Origin: an uncultured Lachnospiraceae bacterium
GTDB lineage: Bacteria > Bacillota > Clostridia > Lachnospirales > Lachnospiraceae
Direction of reading: 5' to 3'
Length of the DNA: 64,000 bases
Assembly: GCA_910576975.1 (NCBI GenBank)
Contig: CAJTJY010000019.1
Location: forward strand, 20,477 to 84,476
The translations under genes were made by a program, and so were the position numbers. The notes beneath the pieces are model-generated. The model was not told the origin of the DNA. It made no database searches and saw nothing but the letters and a program-made list of their open reading frames with translations. Within the stretch, counting starts at the first letter, position 1; each line of letters opens with the position of its first letter. Positions 1 through 8,999 of this stretch are shown here, one piece after another.

Positions 1-1208
1 CGGCGCTGTCTGCGACCATTGGAACAGGAAATATCGTGGGCGTGGCAACTGCGCTGGTGGCAGGGGGACCAGGCGCCTTGTTTTGGATGGTGGTTGCAGC
101 GATTGTAGGTACCGTTACAAAGTATGCGGAATGCCTGCTGGCGATTAAGTATCGAGTCGTGGCTGAAGATGGACATATCGTGGGGGGACCTTTTTATTAT
201 ATCGAACGGGGGATGGGAAAAAATTTCCGATGGCTTGGGAAGCTATTTGCTATCTTTGGAATTGGCGCCGGGCTTTTGGGGATCGGGACATTTACCCAGA
301 TTAATGGGATAACCAGCGCGGTCAACAGTTTCTTTGATCCCGAAAATCAATGGTGTTTGCAGTTGTTTGAAAGAGAGTATTCTTGGAGCGTTATCATAGC
401 GGGGCTGTTGCTGACTCTTTGTGTCGCTCTCGTATTAATTGGAGGAATTAAGCGTATTTCCAATGTGGCACAGGTAATTGTGCCATTTATGGCAGGAACT
501 TATATCGTTTCGGCTTTCTTGATTTTAATGTTTCATATTTCTGAAATTCCGGCGGCATTTGTCACAATCTTTCAAAGCGCCTTTGGACTGAGAGCGGCAG
601 CGGGAGGAGCTTTGGGGGCTATGCTGGCGGCAATGCAAAAAGGCGTTGCCAGAGGAATTTTCTCTAATGAGGCCGGACTAGGAAGCGCTCCGATTGCAGC
701 AGCGGCAGTACAGACGGACGAGCCGGCGGCACAGGGACTGGTATCTATGCTGGGCACGGTGATCGATACCGTGATTATCTGCACAATGACAGGGCTTACC
801 ATAGTGATTACCGGGAGCTGGGACGTAGGGCTGGACGGCGTGGATGTAACTACTCGTGCATTTCAGATAGGACTGCCTTTCCAACCTCAGGTTTCTTCAT
901 TTATCCTCATGGTTTGCCTGGTATTTTTCGCATTTACCACGATCCTGGGATGGAATTATTATAGTGAGAAATGTTTGGAATATCTGATTGGCAGCCGCCC
1001 TGGGGTGCTCAAGGCATACCAGTGGCTTTACATACTTTGCGTCTTTATTGGACCTTTCATGACAGTTTCCGCTGTGTGGACGCTTGCGGACATTTTTAAT
1101 GGATTGATGGCAATTCCCAACTTGATTGCTATTGTGGCGCTCAGTGGAGTGGTAGTGGCGGAGACTAAGAAGTATCTGCACAAAGTTGACAGCGGGCTTT
1201 TAAAGTAA
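1..1208 (+). CDS. Sodium:alanine symporter (AGCS family), 5' end outside window
   Basis: Partial gene: the reading frame is open from base 3, and the first codons already encode the conserved AGCS signature ALSATIGTGNIVGVA, so the true start lies upstream of the window. A start at 36 (GTG) would cut this motif and is rejected. The rest contains about eight hydrophobic segments and the family block around GVARGIFSNEAGLGSAPIA (near base 640-700), typical of Na+/H+-coupled alanine or glycine uptake carriers of the cytoplasmic membrane. It ends with TAA at 1206-1208 and faces spmB, which converges on it. Substrate (Ala versus Gly) cannot be told from sequence. Confidence 0.93.
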   Translation, partial: ALSATIGTGNIVGVATALVAGGPGALFWMVVAAIVGTVTKYAECLLAIKYRVVAEDGHIVGGPFYYIERGMGKNFRWLGKLFAIFGIGAGLLGIGTFTQINGITSAVNSFFDPENQWCLQLFEREYSWSVIIAGLLLTLCVALVLIGGIKRISNVAQVIVPFMAGTYIVSAFLILMFHISEIPAAFVTIFQSAFGLRAAAGGALGAMLAAMQKGVARGIFSNEAGLGSAPIAAAAVQTDEPAAQGLVSMLGTVIDTVIICTMTGLTIVITGSWDVGLDGVDVTTRAFQIGLPFQPQVSSFILMVCLVFFAFTTILGWNYYSEKCLEYLIGSRPGVLKAYQWLYILCVFIGPFMTVSAVWTLADIFNGLMAIPNLIAIVALSGVVVAETKKYLHKVDSGLLK

Positions 1209-1223
1209 GCGGCGTTTGATATT

Positions 1224-1257
1224 GCTAAAGGCGCAGAAATGCGCTGCGCCATTTAGC
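1224..1257. terminator. Hairpin between convergent genes
   Basis: GCTAAAGGCGCAG pairs with CTGCGCC-A-TTTAGC around a 7-nt loop, leaving one bulged A. It sits in the 66-nt gap between the symporter (+) and spmB (-). There is no long T tract on either side, so its work as an intrinsic terminator is inferred from stem strength and position. Confidence 0.5.
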
Positions 1258-1274
1258 CGCCAAGTAAAGCGGTG

Positions 1275-1799
1275 TTACATAAGTTGGGCAAGAATTACGC
1301 TTGCCACGGTGCCTGCCAAAGTGGTAAGCAGCGCTCCAGGCAAGGTATAACGGGTTTTTTGAACTTTTGCGGTCATAAAGTAAATACTCATGGTATAGAA
1401 AATGGTTTCGGTGCAGCTCATCATAATAGAAGTAATCGTTCCATAGTAAGAGTCTGGTCCAAATTCCTTAAAAATGTCCAAGACAAGCCCTGTGGCAGCG
1501 GAGGAAGAGAACATTTTTACTATGGAAACGGGTACCAATTCTGCTGGGAACCGCAGTGGTTCGGTTATGACGCCTAATATCGAGGAGAGAAGATCTAAAA
1601 AACCCGATGCACGCAAAACTCCGACCCCTACCATCAGCCCGATTAAGGTAGGCATGATTCCGATAACAGTATGTAATCCATCTTTGGCGCCTTTGATAAA
1701 GTCGTCATAGACGTCATGGTGGGTGATCATTCCGTAGCCTACGATGGAAAAAATTAGAATAGGTATGATCGCATCTGAGAGAAAAAGGAGGAGATTCAT
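1275..1799 (-). CDS. spmB: Spore maturation protein B
   Basis: 174 residues, all membrane-spanning in character, with the nucleoside-recognition (Gate) fold pattern; the blocks PTLIGLMVGVGVLRASG and KMFSSSAATGL, with the SCTETIFYT segment, are characteristic of SpmB. In Bacillus, SpmA and SpmB act in the sporulating cell and are needed for full dehydration of the spore core. Start ATG at 1799 overlaps the spmA stop in an ATGA arrangement, so the pair is translationally coupled. Supports a spore-forming host. Confidence 0.93.
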   Translation of the reverse strand: MNLLLFLSDAIIPILIFSIVGYGMITHHDVYDDFIKGAKDGLHTVIGIMPTLIGLMVGVGVLRASGFLDLLSSILGVITEPLRFPAELVPVSIVKMFSSSAATGLVLDIFKEFGPDSYYGTITSIMMSCTETIFYTMSIYFMTAKVQKTRYTLPGALLTTLAGTVASVILAQLM

Positions 1800-2413
1800 A
1801 GGCGTCCTCCTTTTTTCTTGTATGTATGATTAGAATTTTCTGGCATACAGGACATTGCCTTGGCAAAAATCACGCCCACGAGGGTTGAGATGAAAGTTGC
1901 GATCATCGCAGGTCCCAGGATGGCCGTGGGATTTGCGGAGCCATATTGACTGCGGTAGGCAATCATGTTAACAGGGATCAATTGGAAAGAAGATACGTTT
2001 AGTATCAAAAACGTGCACATCTCCCGGCTTGCCACTTTGTGGTGATGGTTGAGTTCTCGCATGGATTCCATTGCTTTTAAGCCTGCGGGGGTTGCTGCCC
2101 ATCCCAGTCCGAACATGTTGGCAATCAAGTTAGTGGAAATATACTCGTTTGCCTTATGATTTTTTGGAATATTGGGAAACATAAAGCGAAGGAGGGGATT
2201 CAAAAATTTTGCAGCCCCAGTAATAATTCCACAGTTTTCTGCAATGCGCATCAGTCCGACCCAGAGTGACATGACGCCGAGCATCGTAACGCATAATGTT
2301 ACCGCTTCCTTGGAAGAATCAAGGGCAGCGCTGGTCACTGCTGAGAGATTTCCAGTAAGGGCGGCGTAAATAATGCCGATGACAATCATAAAGCCCCATA
2401 AGTAATTCAGCAT
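1796..2413 (-). CDS. spmA: Spore maturation protein A
   Basis: 205 residues with a nucleoside-recognition domain. The blocks LGVMSLWVGLMRIAENCG, NLIANMFGLGWAATPAGLKAM and FLILNVSSFQLIPVN are diagnostic for SpmA. Multi-pass membrane protein, partner of SpmB in spore core dehydration. Start ATG at 2413 follows a GGAG about 11 nt upstream on the minus strand. The gene is divergent from the MarR-type regulator that begins at 2541. Confidence 0.94.
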   Translation of the reverse strand: MLNYLWGFMIVIGIIYAALTGNLSAVTSAALDSSKEAVTLCVTMLGVMSLWVGLMRIAENCGIITGAAKFLNPLLRFMFPNIPKNHKANEYISTNLIANMFGLGWAATPAGLKAMESMRELNHHHKVASREMCTFLILNVSSFQLIPVNMIAYRSQYGSANPTAILGPAMIATFISTLVGVIFAKAMSCMPENSNHTYKKKGGRL

Positions 2414-2469
2414 AGCATCACTACTCCAAAAGTTACAGTTGTTTTATTCTATGTAAATTTGGAAAAAGT

Positions 2470-2498
2470 GTGACAGTTAATTATTTTTATGTTATACT
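2470..2498 (+). promoter_or_regulatory. SigmaA-type promoter of the MarR gene
   Basis: GTGACA at 2470-2475 and TATACT at 2493-2498, 17 bp apart, 43 nt before the chosen GTG start. Confidence 0.55.
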
Positions 2499-2540
2499 TA
2501 CCGTATATCTGTGGAAAACATTCAGCTAGGAGGTATTCTT

Positions 2541-2987
2541 GTGGATAATTACAATACCATTAACGACGTTTTAGTAAAGCTGTTTAATGAAATTATGGAT
2601 ATTGAGGAAAAAGCCATCATAACGGAAGAATTCAAGGATATTTCCAATACTGATATGCATATTATAGAAGCGATTGGCAAGAATCAGTCTAAGAATATGT
2701 CCACAGTGGCAAAAGCTCTGTCGGTGACAGTGGGCACGTTAACCATTGCAATCAATAATCTGGTGAAGAAAGGTTATGTAAACCGGATACGCAGTGAAGA
2801 GGACCGCCGGGTGGTCTTAATTTCATTGTCGCCAAAAGGAGAACATGCCTTTGACCATCATGAGAAGTTTCACGACGAGATGATTAAGGCAACTTTGGCA
2901 GATTTAGATCAGGAACAGACAATGGTGTTGATAAAGGCATTGAAAAATTTAAGTAAATTTTTCAGGGAGTATGGTAAGGAAGATTAA
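2541..2987 (+). CDS. MarR-family transcriptional regulator
   Basis: 148 residues. A winged-helix MarR domain is visible: MHIIEAIG, the recognition region MSTVAKALSVTVGTLTIAINNLVKKGYV, and the wing RIRSEEDRRVVLISLSPKG with the conserved DRR. The GTG at 2541 was chosen because AGGAGG lies 7 nt upstream; the longer frame to 2511 would place this ribosome site inside the gene. The N-terminal DNYNTINDVLVKLFNEIMDIEEKA resembles regulators that sit next to fatty-acid synthesis genes in clostridia, but no fab gene is in this window. Target unknown. Confidence 0.9.
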   Translation: MDNYNTINDVLVKLFNEIMDIEEKAIITEEFKDISNTDMHIIEAIGKNQSKNMSTVAKALSVTVGTLTIAINNLVKKGYVNRIRSEEDRRVVLISLSPKGEHAFDHHEKFHDEMIKATLADLDQEQTMVLIKALKNLSKFFREYGKED

Positions 2988-3034
2988 GGGGAAAATCTTT
3001 AAGTAAAAGATGGGGCAAAGTTGAGAAGGTAAGA

Positions 3035-3097
3035 GTGAAAGAATTTTTTTATTGTTTCACTAACTGCCAGTTTGTGCGACAAGGCACGGAATGGAGG
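3035..3097 (+). repeat. Two-hairpin leader repeat carrying an RBS (family 3, copy on + strand)
   Basis: Starts GTGAAAGAAT, folds back on ATTGTTTCAC, then a CTAACTGCCAGTTTGTGC segment whose TTGTGC pairs with GCAC, and ends in GGAATGGAGG, the ribosome binding site of the gene at 3102. The same layout occurs in tandem before holB (11981-12113, minus strand) and, interrupted, before ricT. See findings. Confidence 0.75.
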
Positions 3098-3101
3098 TAA
3101 A

Positions 3102-3644
3102 ATGAAGAAAAAGCTTGTAGTTTTAGCATGTATGTTATCTGTATTTGCTATTGGAGGGGGAACCGTGTATGCAGCGGCTTCCGGCGGGCAGCTGCAGGGA
3201 CAGGAGGCGGCATTTTATTATGCCGGCAGCCATCACAATCAATGTTTTTATAATCTAGGCGTAGAAACTGCTAATAGAAACCTATGTTTAAATTATGATT
3301 GGAATCATTGCCAGGGCAATGGCGCCGGTGTTTCTAGCACGGGATATATTTACCCTTCTTCTCCTATCCAGGAAGTAGCGGCAACAGATACGGCAGTTAA
3401 TCAGACAGTTGACGTAGCTGAGACGGCTGCATATACGACTCCGTACTGCGGGACATGCGGCGGTTACCATGACGGAGCCTGCCCGACTCCGTATTGCGGG
3501 ACATGTGGCGGTTATCATGACGGAGCCTGCCCGAGCCTGAATTGCGGGACATGCGGCGGCTATCATGATGGAGCTTGTCCAAGCCTTGGATATTCTGGCG
3601 GCGGTCATCATGGCGGCGGTCATCATGGCGGTAGACATCATTAA
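3102..3644 (+). CDS. Secreted Cys/His-rich tandem-repeat protein
   Basis: 180 residues from ATG 3102 (GGAGG 5 nt upstream). Residues 1-24 form a clear Sec signal peptide ending near VYA-AA. The middle is unremarkable; from about residue 115 there are three nearly identical 16-residue units with core CGTCGGYHDGACP, followed by a C-terminal tail of Gly and His (GGGHHGGGHHGG type). Each unit supplies three Cys and one His, which suggests metal binding or disulfide knotting outside the cell. I recognise no characterised family. It stands alone between the MarR gene and mgtE, with its own terminator at 3661-3693. Confidence 0.85.
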   Translation: MKKKLVVLACMLSVFAIGGGTVYAAASGGQLQGQEAAFYYAGSHHNQCFYNLGVETANRNLCLNYDWNHCQGNGAGVSSTGYIYPSSPIQEVAATDTAVNQTVDVAETAAYTTPYCGTCGGYHDGACPTPYCGTCGGYHDGACPSLNCGTCGGYHDGACPSLGYSGGGHHGGGHHGGRHH

Positions 3645-3660
3645 TTTTTAGTTATTAAGA

Positions 3661-3693
3661 ACGGCTTTCGCATTTGTGCGAAAGCCGTTTTTT
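3661..3693 (+). terminator. Intrinsic terminator
   Basis: ACGGCTTTCGCA pairs perfectly with TGCGAAAGCCGT around a 4-nt loop, followed by a run of T. Ends the Cys/His repeat gene. Confidence 0.92.
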
Positions 3694-3709
3694 GGCATCA
3701 ATTATGTGT

Positions 3710-5107
3710 TTACACGGAAATATGCAGCACAATGGTAGCTATTTTAAAGTACAAAAGAGTAGAACAGATATCGACGATGGTGGAGATCAATGGAGCTGCC
3801 ATAAGCGCTGGATCAAGGCCGATATGTTCTGCTGCCAAAGGCAGCGTACAACCGATAAATTTAGATAAGATGATCACGGCGATCAAGGAAAGTCCGATAA
3901 TCGCAGCCATTTGGATATCGCCATATTGAATGTAAATGCGCAGCCCGTTTACAATGGCAAGGGTCACGCTTACCAAGATTGCTACTCGGAATTCCTTAAA
4001 GATAACCCGGAATATGTCTTTGAATTTAATTTCATCTAGAGAGAGTCCGCGGATCATCAATGTCGAGCTTTGGGAACCGCAGTTTCCTCCAGTTCCAGTG
4101 AGCATTGGGATAAAGGAAACCAAAAGCGGATATAATTTAAACGATTCCTGATAATGGGTAATGATGGATCCGCTGACTGTGGCAGAAAGCATCAAAAACA
4201 ACAGCCATCCAATACGGCTTTTGGCATGCGAAAAAACGGAAGTGTTGAAGTAGTTATCTTCTGTGGGCGTCATAGCAGCCATCTTAGTAATATCCTCGGT
4301 GTTTTCCTCCTGCATGACGTCCATGGCGTCGTCAAATGTGACAATGCCCACCAGGCGTTCCTCACGGTCCACGACTGGAATGGCAAGGAAATCATATTTA
4401 TTAAAGACTTTTGCAACTTCTTCCTTATCTTCATGGGTGTCTACATGGATGACATTGGTTTCCATGATCTCTTCAATCTGCATGGAGTCATTTGCCATCA
4501 GCAGATCCTTGACAGACACCATGCCGATTAGCTTGCGGTTTTCTGTGACATAGCAAGTATAGATGGTCTCTTTATCTACGGCGGTTCGCCGGATCCGGCT
4601 GATCGCAGCCCCCACTGTCATTTCCTTTTTGATATTGACATACTCAATGGTCATGATGCTTCCGGCGCTGTCTTTAGGATAATTCAATATCTGATTGATC
4701 ATTTTCCGTGTTTCTTCGTCGGTGTTCCTCAGAATACGGGCGACAACGTTTGCAGGCATTTCTTCAATCATGTCTACGGTATCGTCCAGGAATATGTCGT
4801 CCATCACCTGCCGTAATTCCCGGTCTGTAAGGGTGTTAATCAGGGTTTTTTGCATGTCACGGCTAATGTAAGAAAAGGTCTCTGCAGCCTCCTCCTTGGG
4901 AAGAAGGCGGTACATCAGGGGGATTTCCTTTTCATCAATCTCATCAAATAAAAGAGCGATGTCGGCAGCGTTCAAATTGCTAAGCATCTGCCTTAACAGG
5001 GAATATTTTCGTTCTGAAAGCAGCCCTTCCGCCAGTTCCTGGATCTCTTCAATCTCCATATCAACAAAATCGATCTCGTTTAGATTGATGTTATCAAAAT
5101 TTCCCAT
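3710..5107 (-). CDS. mgtE: Magnesium transporter MgtE
   Basis: 465 residues. An acidic N-domain (helical repeats of the MgtE_N type, residues about 20-120) is followed by two CBS domains (about 125-250), a connecting helix and five transmembrane segments from about residue 275. The pore region holds SFIPMLTGTGGNCGSQSSTL, the family signature, and a C-terminal P-A-L-M-A-A-P-L loop. Mg2+-gated channel of the plasma membrane. The ATG at 5107 is chosen over the longer frame (5173) because GGAGGG lies 7 nt upstream. No M-box riboswitch is visible upstream. Confidence 0.96.
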   Translation of the reverse strand: MGNFDNINLNEIDFVDMEIEEIQELAEGLLSERKYSLLRQMLSNLNAADIALLFDEIDEKEIPLMYRLLPKEEAAETFSYISRDMQKTLINTLTDRELRQVMDDIFLDDTVDMIEEMPANVVARILRNTDEETRKMINQILNYPKDSAGSIMTIEYVNIKKEMTVGAAISRIRRTAVDKETIYTCYVTENRKLIGMVSVKDLLMANDSMQIEEIMETNVIHVDTHEDKEEVAKVFNKYDFLAIPVVDREERLVGIVTFDDAMDVMQEENTEDITKMAAMTPTEDNYFNTSVFSHAKSRIGWLLFLMLSATVSGSIITHYQESFKLYPLLVSFIPMLTGTGGNCGSQSSTLMIRGLSLDEIKFKDIFRVIFKEFRVAILVSVTLAIVNGLRIYIQYGDIQMAAIIGLSLIAVIILSKFIGCTLPLAAEHIGLDPALMAAPLISTIVDICSTLLYFKIATIVLHISV

Positions 5108-5266
5108 GGCAATCCCTCCTTGTATATAGTGTTCAACATTTATCATTTTAACATACCTAAGCAGAAAATCCAATGAATTTTATAGCGCATCAAAGCCTGA
5201 TGGTCTAAGTAAGCAGCCATTTTCATAGATATAGAGAGAACATACAAAGAGGCGAGAGTATGTATT

Positions 5267-7012
5267 ATGAAAAAACATTTAATTAAGCGGCTTTCGATTT
5301 TGCTTTCCTTGATTCTGTGTATTGAGGCAGGATGTGCAGGAACTGTGGGAAATGAGCATACACAGCAGGCATTTGCGGAATATACGGATCAAATTTTTCG
5401 TTCTGAGGTGGCGGCGAGCACACTAAATATGCATTATACGTTGGCACATCCAGAAAACTATGGGATTTCCCAATATCATGTTACATATGGAACGATTTCT
5501 GAAAATACGGCGGAAGAATCTTCCGTCCTCCTGGAAAATTGGAGAAAGAAGCTCGAGGGCTTTAAGAAGAAAGAATTGACCGTTTCGCAGCAAATGACCT
5601 ATGATATCATGATAGATTATATTGAAAAAGAGCTTTCGGCTCTGGGTACGGACGATCTCGGGGAGATTCTGCGTCCCAGCACAGGATTCCAGTCCCAGCT
5701 TCCGGTACTGCTGGCAGAGTATGTATTTTATGATGAACAGGATATTCAGGACTATCTAAAGCTAATTGCATGTACGCCTGATTTCTTCAGGGACATTATG
5801 GAAGCAGAAAAAAGGAAGTCAGCCAGAGGGTTGTTTATGGCGGATTTTGCCGTGGACGATATTGTCAACCAGTGCAATAATTTTACACAGTATCCAGAAA
5901 ATAATTATCTGTTATCCACATTTGACAGCCGAGTGGAGGAATTGGCGGACCAATTGACGCCAGAGCAGAGAGAAGCTTATAAGGCGCAAAACCGTCAGCT
6001 AGTGTTGGAACAGTTAATTCCCGCTTATCAAGTCCTTGCCCAGGAGATGTCTTTGCTAAAAGGGACAGGAAAGAACAGCGGCGGTCTTTGTGGTCTGAAA
6101 GGCGGAAAAGAATATTATCGTTATCTAGTGATGGATGTGACAGGATCGGATCTTACCGTGGAGGAAATGCAGCAGCAGACAGAAGAGAAGCGGGAACAGG
6201 ATTTGAAGGATTTGACCAAGCTGGCTGCAAAAAATCCAGATATCAGTGAAAAGTGCATCAATTATCAGCTTCCAACAGAGGAGCCAGAATTGATTTTAGA
6301 GGACTTACAGGAAAAAATGCGAGAGGATTTTCCGGATGCTCCACAGGTAGGATATGCGGTAAAATCAGTGCATCCCTCGCTGGAAGAATATACAGCGCCA
6401 GCATTTTACCTGACGCCCCCGATAGATGACATTTCACAAAACTGTATCTACATCAATCAGTCAAAGGGGGATAAAAAGTTAAAGCTTTATACGACTCTTG
6501 CACATGAAGGCTTTCCTGGACATCTGTACCAGAATGTGATGGAGCGTAGCAGTGGCCTTACGACGATTCGCAGCTTGTTTGGCAGTAGCGGATATGCAGA
6601 AGGCTGGGCGACTTATGTGGAAATGCAGTCTTTTTATTATGCGGACGTGGATCCAAAAGTGGCGGCATATATGCAGAAAAACCAGTCTGCGCTGCTGAGC
6701 CTTTATGCTACTGCGGATATGGGGATTCATCTTGATGGATGGACGCTGCGGGACGCAGTTGATTTTTTTGGAGGGTATCAGATTACAGATAAGCAGGTAA
6801 TTAAAGAAATATACCAGCTTATTGTAGAAGAGCCTGCGCATTACCTAAAGTATTATATTGGATATCTGGAATTTCTAAATCTAAGACAGTATGCTATAAA
6901 AAAATATGGAAAGGACTATAGCAATTACCGTTTCCATAGAGCTCTGATGAAGATGGGACCGGCGCCGTTTTCCATATTAAAGAAATATCTCCCCAGATAT
7001 TGGGAACAGTAA
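5267..7012 (+). CDS. DUF885-family putative metallopeptidase lipoprotein
   Basis: 581 residues. Lipoprotein signal with lipobox-like IEAGC (Cys near residue 23), so probably anchored on the outer face of the membrane. The C-terminal half carries HEGFPGH (residues 413-419, an HExxxxH arrangement) and SGYAEGWATYVE, the two hallmark blocks of the DUF885 family; these resemble zinc ligands and catalytic Glu of gluzincin-like peptidases. Length matches the family. The substrate is unknown. Monocistronic: followed by a bidirectional hairpin at 7018-7070. Confidence 0.88.
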   Translation: MKKHLIKRLSILLSLILCIEAGCAGTVGNEHTQQAFAEYTDQIFRSEVAASTLNMHYTLAHPENYGISQYHVTYGTISENTAEESSVLLENWRKKLEGFKKKELTVSQQMTYDIMIDYIEKELSALGTDDLGEILRPSTGFQSQLPVLLAEYVFYDEQDIQDYLKLIACTPDFFRDIMEAEKRKSARGLFMADFAVDDIVNQCNNFTQYPENNYLLSTFDSRVEELADQLTPEQREAYKAQNRQLVLEQLIPAYQVLAQEMSLLKGTGKNSGGLCGLKGGKEYYRYLVMDVTGSDLTVEEMQQQTEEKREQDLKDLTKLAAKNPDISEKCINYQLPTEEPELILEDLQEKMREDFPDAPQVGYAVKSVHPSLEEYTAPAFYLTPPIDDISQNCIYINQSKGDKKLKLYTTLAHEGFPGHLYQNVMERSSGLTTIRSLFGSSGYAEGWATYVEMQSFYYADVDPKVAAYMQKNQSALLSLYATADMGIHLDGWTLRDAVDFFGGYQITDKQVIKEIYQLIVEEPAHYLKYYIGYLEFLNLRQYAIKKYGKDYSNYRFHRALMKMGPAPFSILKKYLPRYWEQ

Positions 7013-7017
7013 CAAAT

Positions 7018-7070
7018 AAAACCGCAGAATCAGTCAAATGCCTGGGGCATAGAGAAGATTCTACGGTTTT
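7018..7070. terminator. Bidirectional terminator
   Basis: AAAACCGCAGAATC pairs with GATTCTACGGTTTT (one mismatch); the loop contains a small ATGCC/GGCAT stem. A-run on the left and T-run on the right serve both the DUF885 gene (+) and the DUF2085 gene (-). Confidence 0.8.
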
Positions 7071-7109
7071 ATGATATTCTTATGTATGCAGGAAATGCAA
7101 GTATAAGCA

Positions 7110-7520
7110 TCATCCGCCAAGTGATTTCATCATTTGATCTACGGAAGCGGGATCAGAACCCAAGAATTTGAGAATCATTCCCGCAACCCAGATGCAAAAC
7201 TTGCGAAGATATATAAATGCAAAAATAAATGCAATTCCAAACAGGATGCCAGTAAGCAGCCGTCGGATATTTGTGCTCTCGTAGGCTGTCAGCCGCTGCA
7301 AAAAGCCGTCAAAAATCAGGGGAAGCATCATCAATAGGACAACTTCAAACCGGGGATATCCCCAAAAAATGGCAATCGGTATGCCTGCAATCATGCCAAT
7401 CAATTCCCCAGTGCATCGTGCACAGATTGGAAATTGTTTGCCCCTGAAATAGAAAGAACGGTCTGGCCTAGCGTGACAGCCAAAGAAAATGCGTAAGAAT
7501 TTCCCCGCTTTACATTCCAT
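7110..7520 (-). CDS. DUF2085 membrane protein
   Basis: 136 residues. The N-terminal GCHARPDRSFYFRGKQFPIC followed by ARCTGE is the DUF2085 signature, with conserved Cys and His that could bind a metal. Three to four hydrophobic segments follow. Function unknown. Its ATG (7520) lies inside the last codons of the upstream small membrane gene, so the two are translationally coupled. Confidence 0.88.
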   Translation of the reverse strand: MECKAGKFLRIFFGCHARPDRSFYFRGKQFPICARCTGELIGMIAGIPIAIFWGYPRFEVVLLMMLPLIFDGFLQRLTAYESTNIRRLLTGILFGIAFIFAFIYLRKFCIWVAGMILKFLGSDPASVDQMMKSLGG

Positions 7521-7731
7521 AAAGTGCGATGCCTGCAGCGCCCAGGATTACAAAGTAAATAATGTAGAATACGACGCTGATGATTACGCTTACCAATGCG
7601 CCGATTCCTGCAGCTTTTGCAGTCTTAGGTTTCTGATCTTTCCATACCAGGAACAGAATCAGACCAACAATTGGAATACAGCATCCTAAGAGACCCCATA
7701 AAAATCCACCATTATCATTACTATTTTCCAT
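7510..7731 (-). CDS. Small two-TM membrane protein
   Basis: 73 residues; N-terminal polar MENSNDNGG, then two hydrophobic helices (about 9-28 and 44-70) around a short basic loop WKDQKPKTAKAA. AGGAG about 10 nt upstream of ATG 7731. The layout is that of DUF4190-like or similar small integral proteins often found beside DUF2085 genes. Overlaps the DUF2085 gene by 11 nt. Function unknown. Confidence 0.8.
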   Translation of the reverse strand: MENSNDNGGFLWGLLGCCIPIVGLILFLVWKDQKPKTAKAAGIGALVSVIISVVFYIIYFVILGAAGIALYGM

Positions 7732-7838
7732 TTTCTACACTCCTAACTTTTATAAAATTATTTTAAAGTTTATTAAAATAATATAAACTCAAGCTTTATT
7801 ATGCCAGAATTTGTCGAAATTGTCAATATAGTAAAGAT

Positions 7839-8076
7839 TTGAGTTTCCCCATTTTGCAATTCATAGTGGGGCTGTCGCACGAATGCATTCACCTGTTCAA
7901 AAGGTCTTGCCGCTGATGCGGCAAAGACAGAATGCACAAAAATCACTCTGGAAAGCTAGCTTTCCAAGATGACTTTTGTGCATTTTGTTTGCATTGCTTT
8001 GCAATGTAAACCTTTTGACCAAGTAAATATCGTAGTGCGACACCCACACTATGAATTGCAAAATGGGGAAACTCAA
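7839..8076. repeat. Palindromic repeat, family 1 (long form)
   Basis: Left end TTGAGTTTCCCCATTTTGCA and right end its inverse; the terminal inverted repeat runs about 43 nt with few mismatches and continues into GGGGCTGTCGCAC / GTGCGACACCC. Inside are CTTGCCGC-TGAT-GCGGCAAAG and a nested palindrome centred on GGAAAGCTAGCTTTCC. No transposase. It fills most of the 375-nt gap between the small membrane gene and rsmI. Confidence 0.85.
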
Positions 8077-8106
8077 TAGCAAAGACGGCACAATGGCAAT
8101 GATCGA

Positions 8107-8973
8107 TCATGGGCATGGTTTGGAAGATTGTTCTAACGTCATCAGCATCGCATACACGTCCCGCTTAGAAATTCCCCGGTCTTTTGCCACCAGCTTCATT
8201 GCTTCTTTATGCGAAATTCCCTGATCTTCATAATAAATCATATGCTCTTTGAGTGGAATTATTTCCCAATTTTGTTGTTGTTCTTCTTTTAACTGCTGCA
8301 GGCTTTTCCCTTCTATCACAAGAACGAATTCTCCCTTTGGCTCTTGTTCCTGGTAATAGGAGACTGCTTCAGAGAGCGTGGTAGCAAATGCTGTTTCGTA
8401 TCGTTTGGTAAGCTCACGGCACAAGGTAATCTTCCGGTCCCCAAGAGCTTGTTGTAATTCTTCCAATGTCTTGCGTAGATGGTGGGGAGATTCGTAAAGA
8501 ATAATCGTCCGGGTTTCCGATTCCAGTGACGAGAGAATAGCCAGGCGTTCCTTTTTATTTCTGGGCAAAAATGCTTCAAAGGCAAAGCGTCTGGTGGGAA
8601 GCCCTGACAGAGTCAGAGCAGTGATACAGGCGGCGGCGCCAGGCAAAGAGCTAACTTCAATTCCAGATTGATAACAGATCCGAACCAGTTCTTCTCCTGG
8701 GTCGGAGATTCCCGGGGTTCCTGCGTCTGTAATCAGGGCAACGTTCGTGCCAGCTTTCATTTTTTCTATGAGCTGATATGCCTTGTCAATTTTGTTATGC
8801 TCATGGTAACTAGTCATAGGTGTTTTGATTTCAAAGTGATTTAACAGCTTGATGGAGTTGCGCGTATCTTCCGCAGCAATTAAATCGACTTCTTTTAAGG
8901 TGCGCAGCACTCGAAGGGTGATGTCCTCCAAATTGCCGATCGGGGTGGCGCATAAAAATAATTTGCCTTGCAT
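8107..8973 (-). CDS. rsmI: 16S rRNA (cytidine1402-2'-O)-methyltransferase
   Basis: 288 residues, a tetrapyrrole-methylase-fold SAM enzyme. MQGKLFLCATPIGNLEDITLRV, the AEDTRNSIKLLNHF block, ALITDAGTPGISDPGEELV and LPGAAACITALTLSGLP are diagnostic for RsmI, which methylates C1402 of 16S rRNA. AAAGGACT precedes ATG 8973. It is the last gene of the ricT-trmN6-rsmI run, in the same order as in Bacillus (yaaT-...-yabB-...-yabC). Confidence 0.96.
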   Translation of the reverse strand: MQGKLFLCATPIGNLEDITLRVLRTLKEVDLIAAEDTRNSIKLLNHFEIKTPMTSYHEHNKIDKAYQLIEKMKAGTNVALITDAGTPGISDPGEELVRICYQSGIEVSSLPGAAACITALTLSGLPTRRFAFEAFLPRNKKERLAILSSLESETRTIILYESPHHLRKTLEELQQALGDRKITLCRELTKRYETAFATTLSEAVSYYQEQEPKGEFVLVIEGKSLQQLKEEQQQNWEIIPLKEHMIYYEDQGISHKEAMKLVAKDRGISKRDVYAMLMTLEQSSKPCP

Positions 8974-8999
8974 AGTCAGTCCTTTCTAAAATTGATGGG

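Noticed and set aside
3440..3590. Three DNA repeats of about 48 bp
   Set aside because: They are the coding repeats of the secreted Cys/His protein, in frame; not a CRISPR or intergenic repeat. The open frames on the opposite strand here are shadows.
5108..5266. M-box or other magnesium riboswitch before mgtE
   Set aside because: The short upstream region shows no long paired structure or known conserved boxes.
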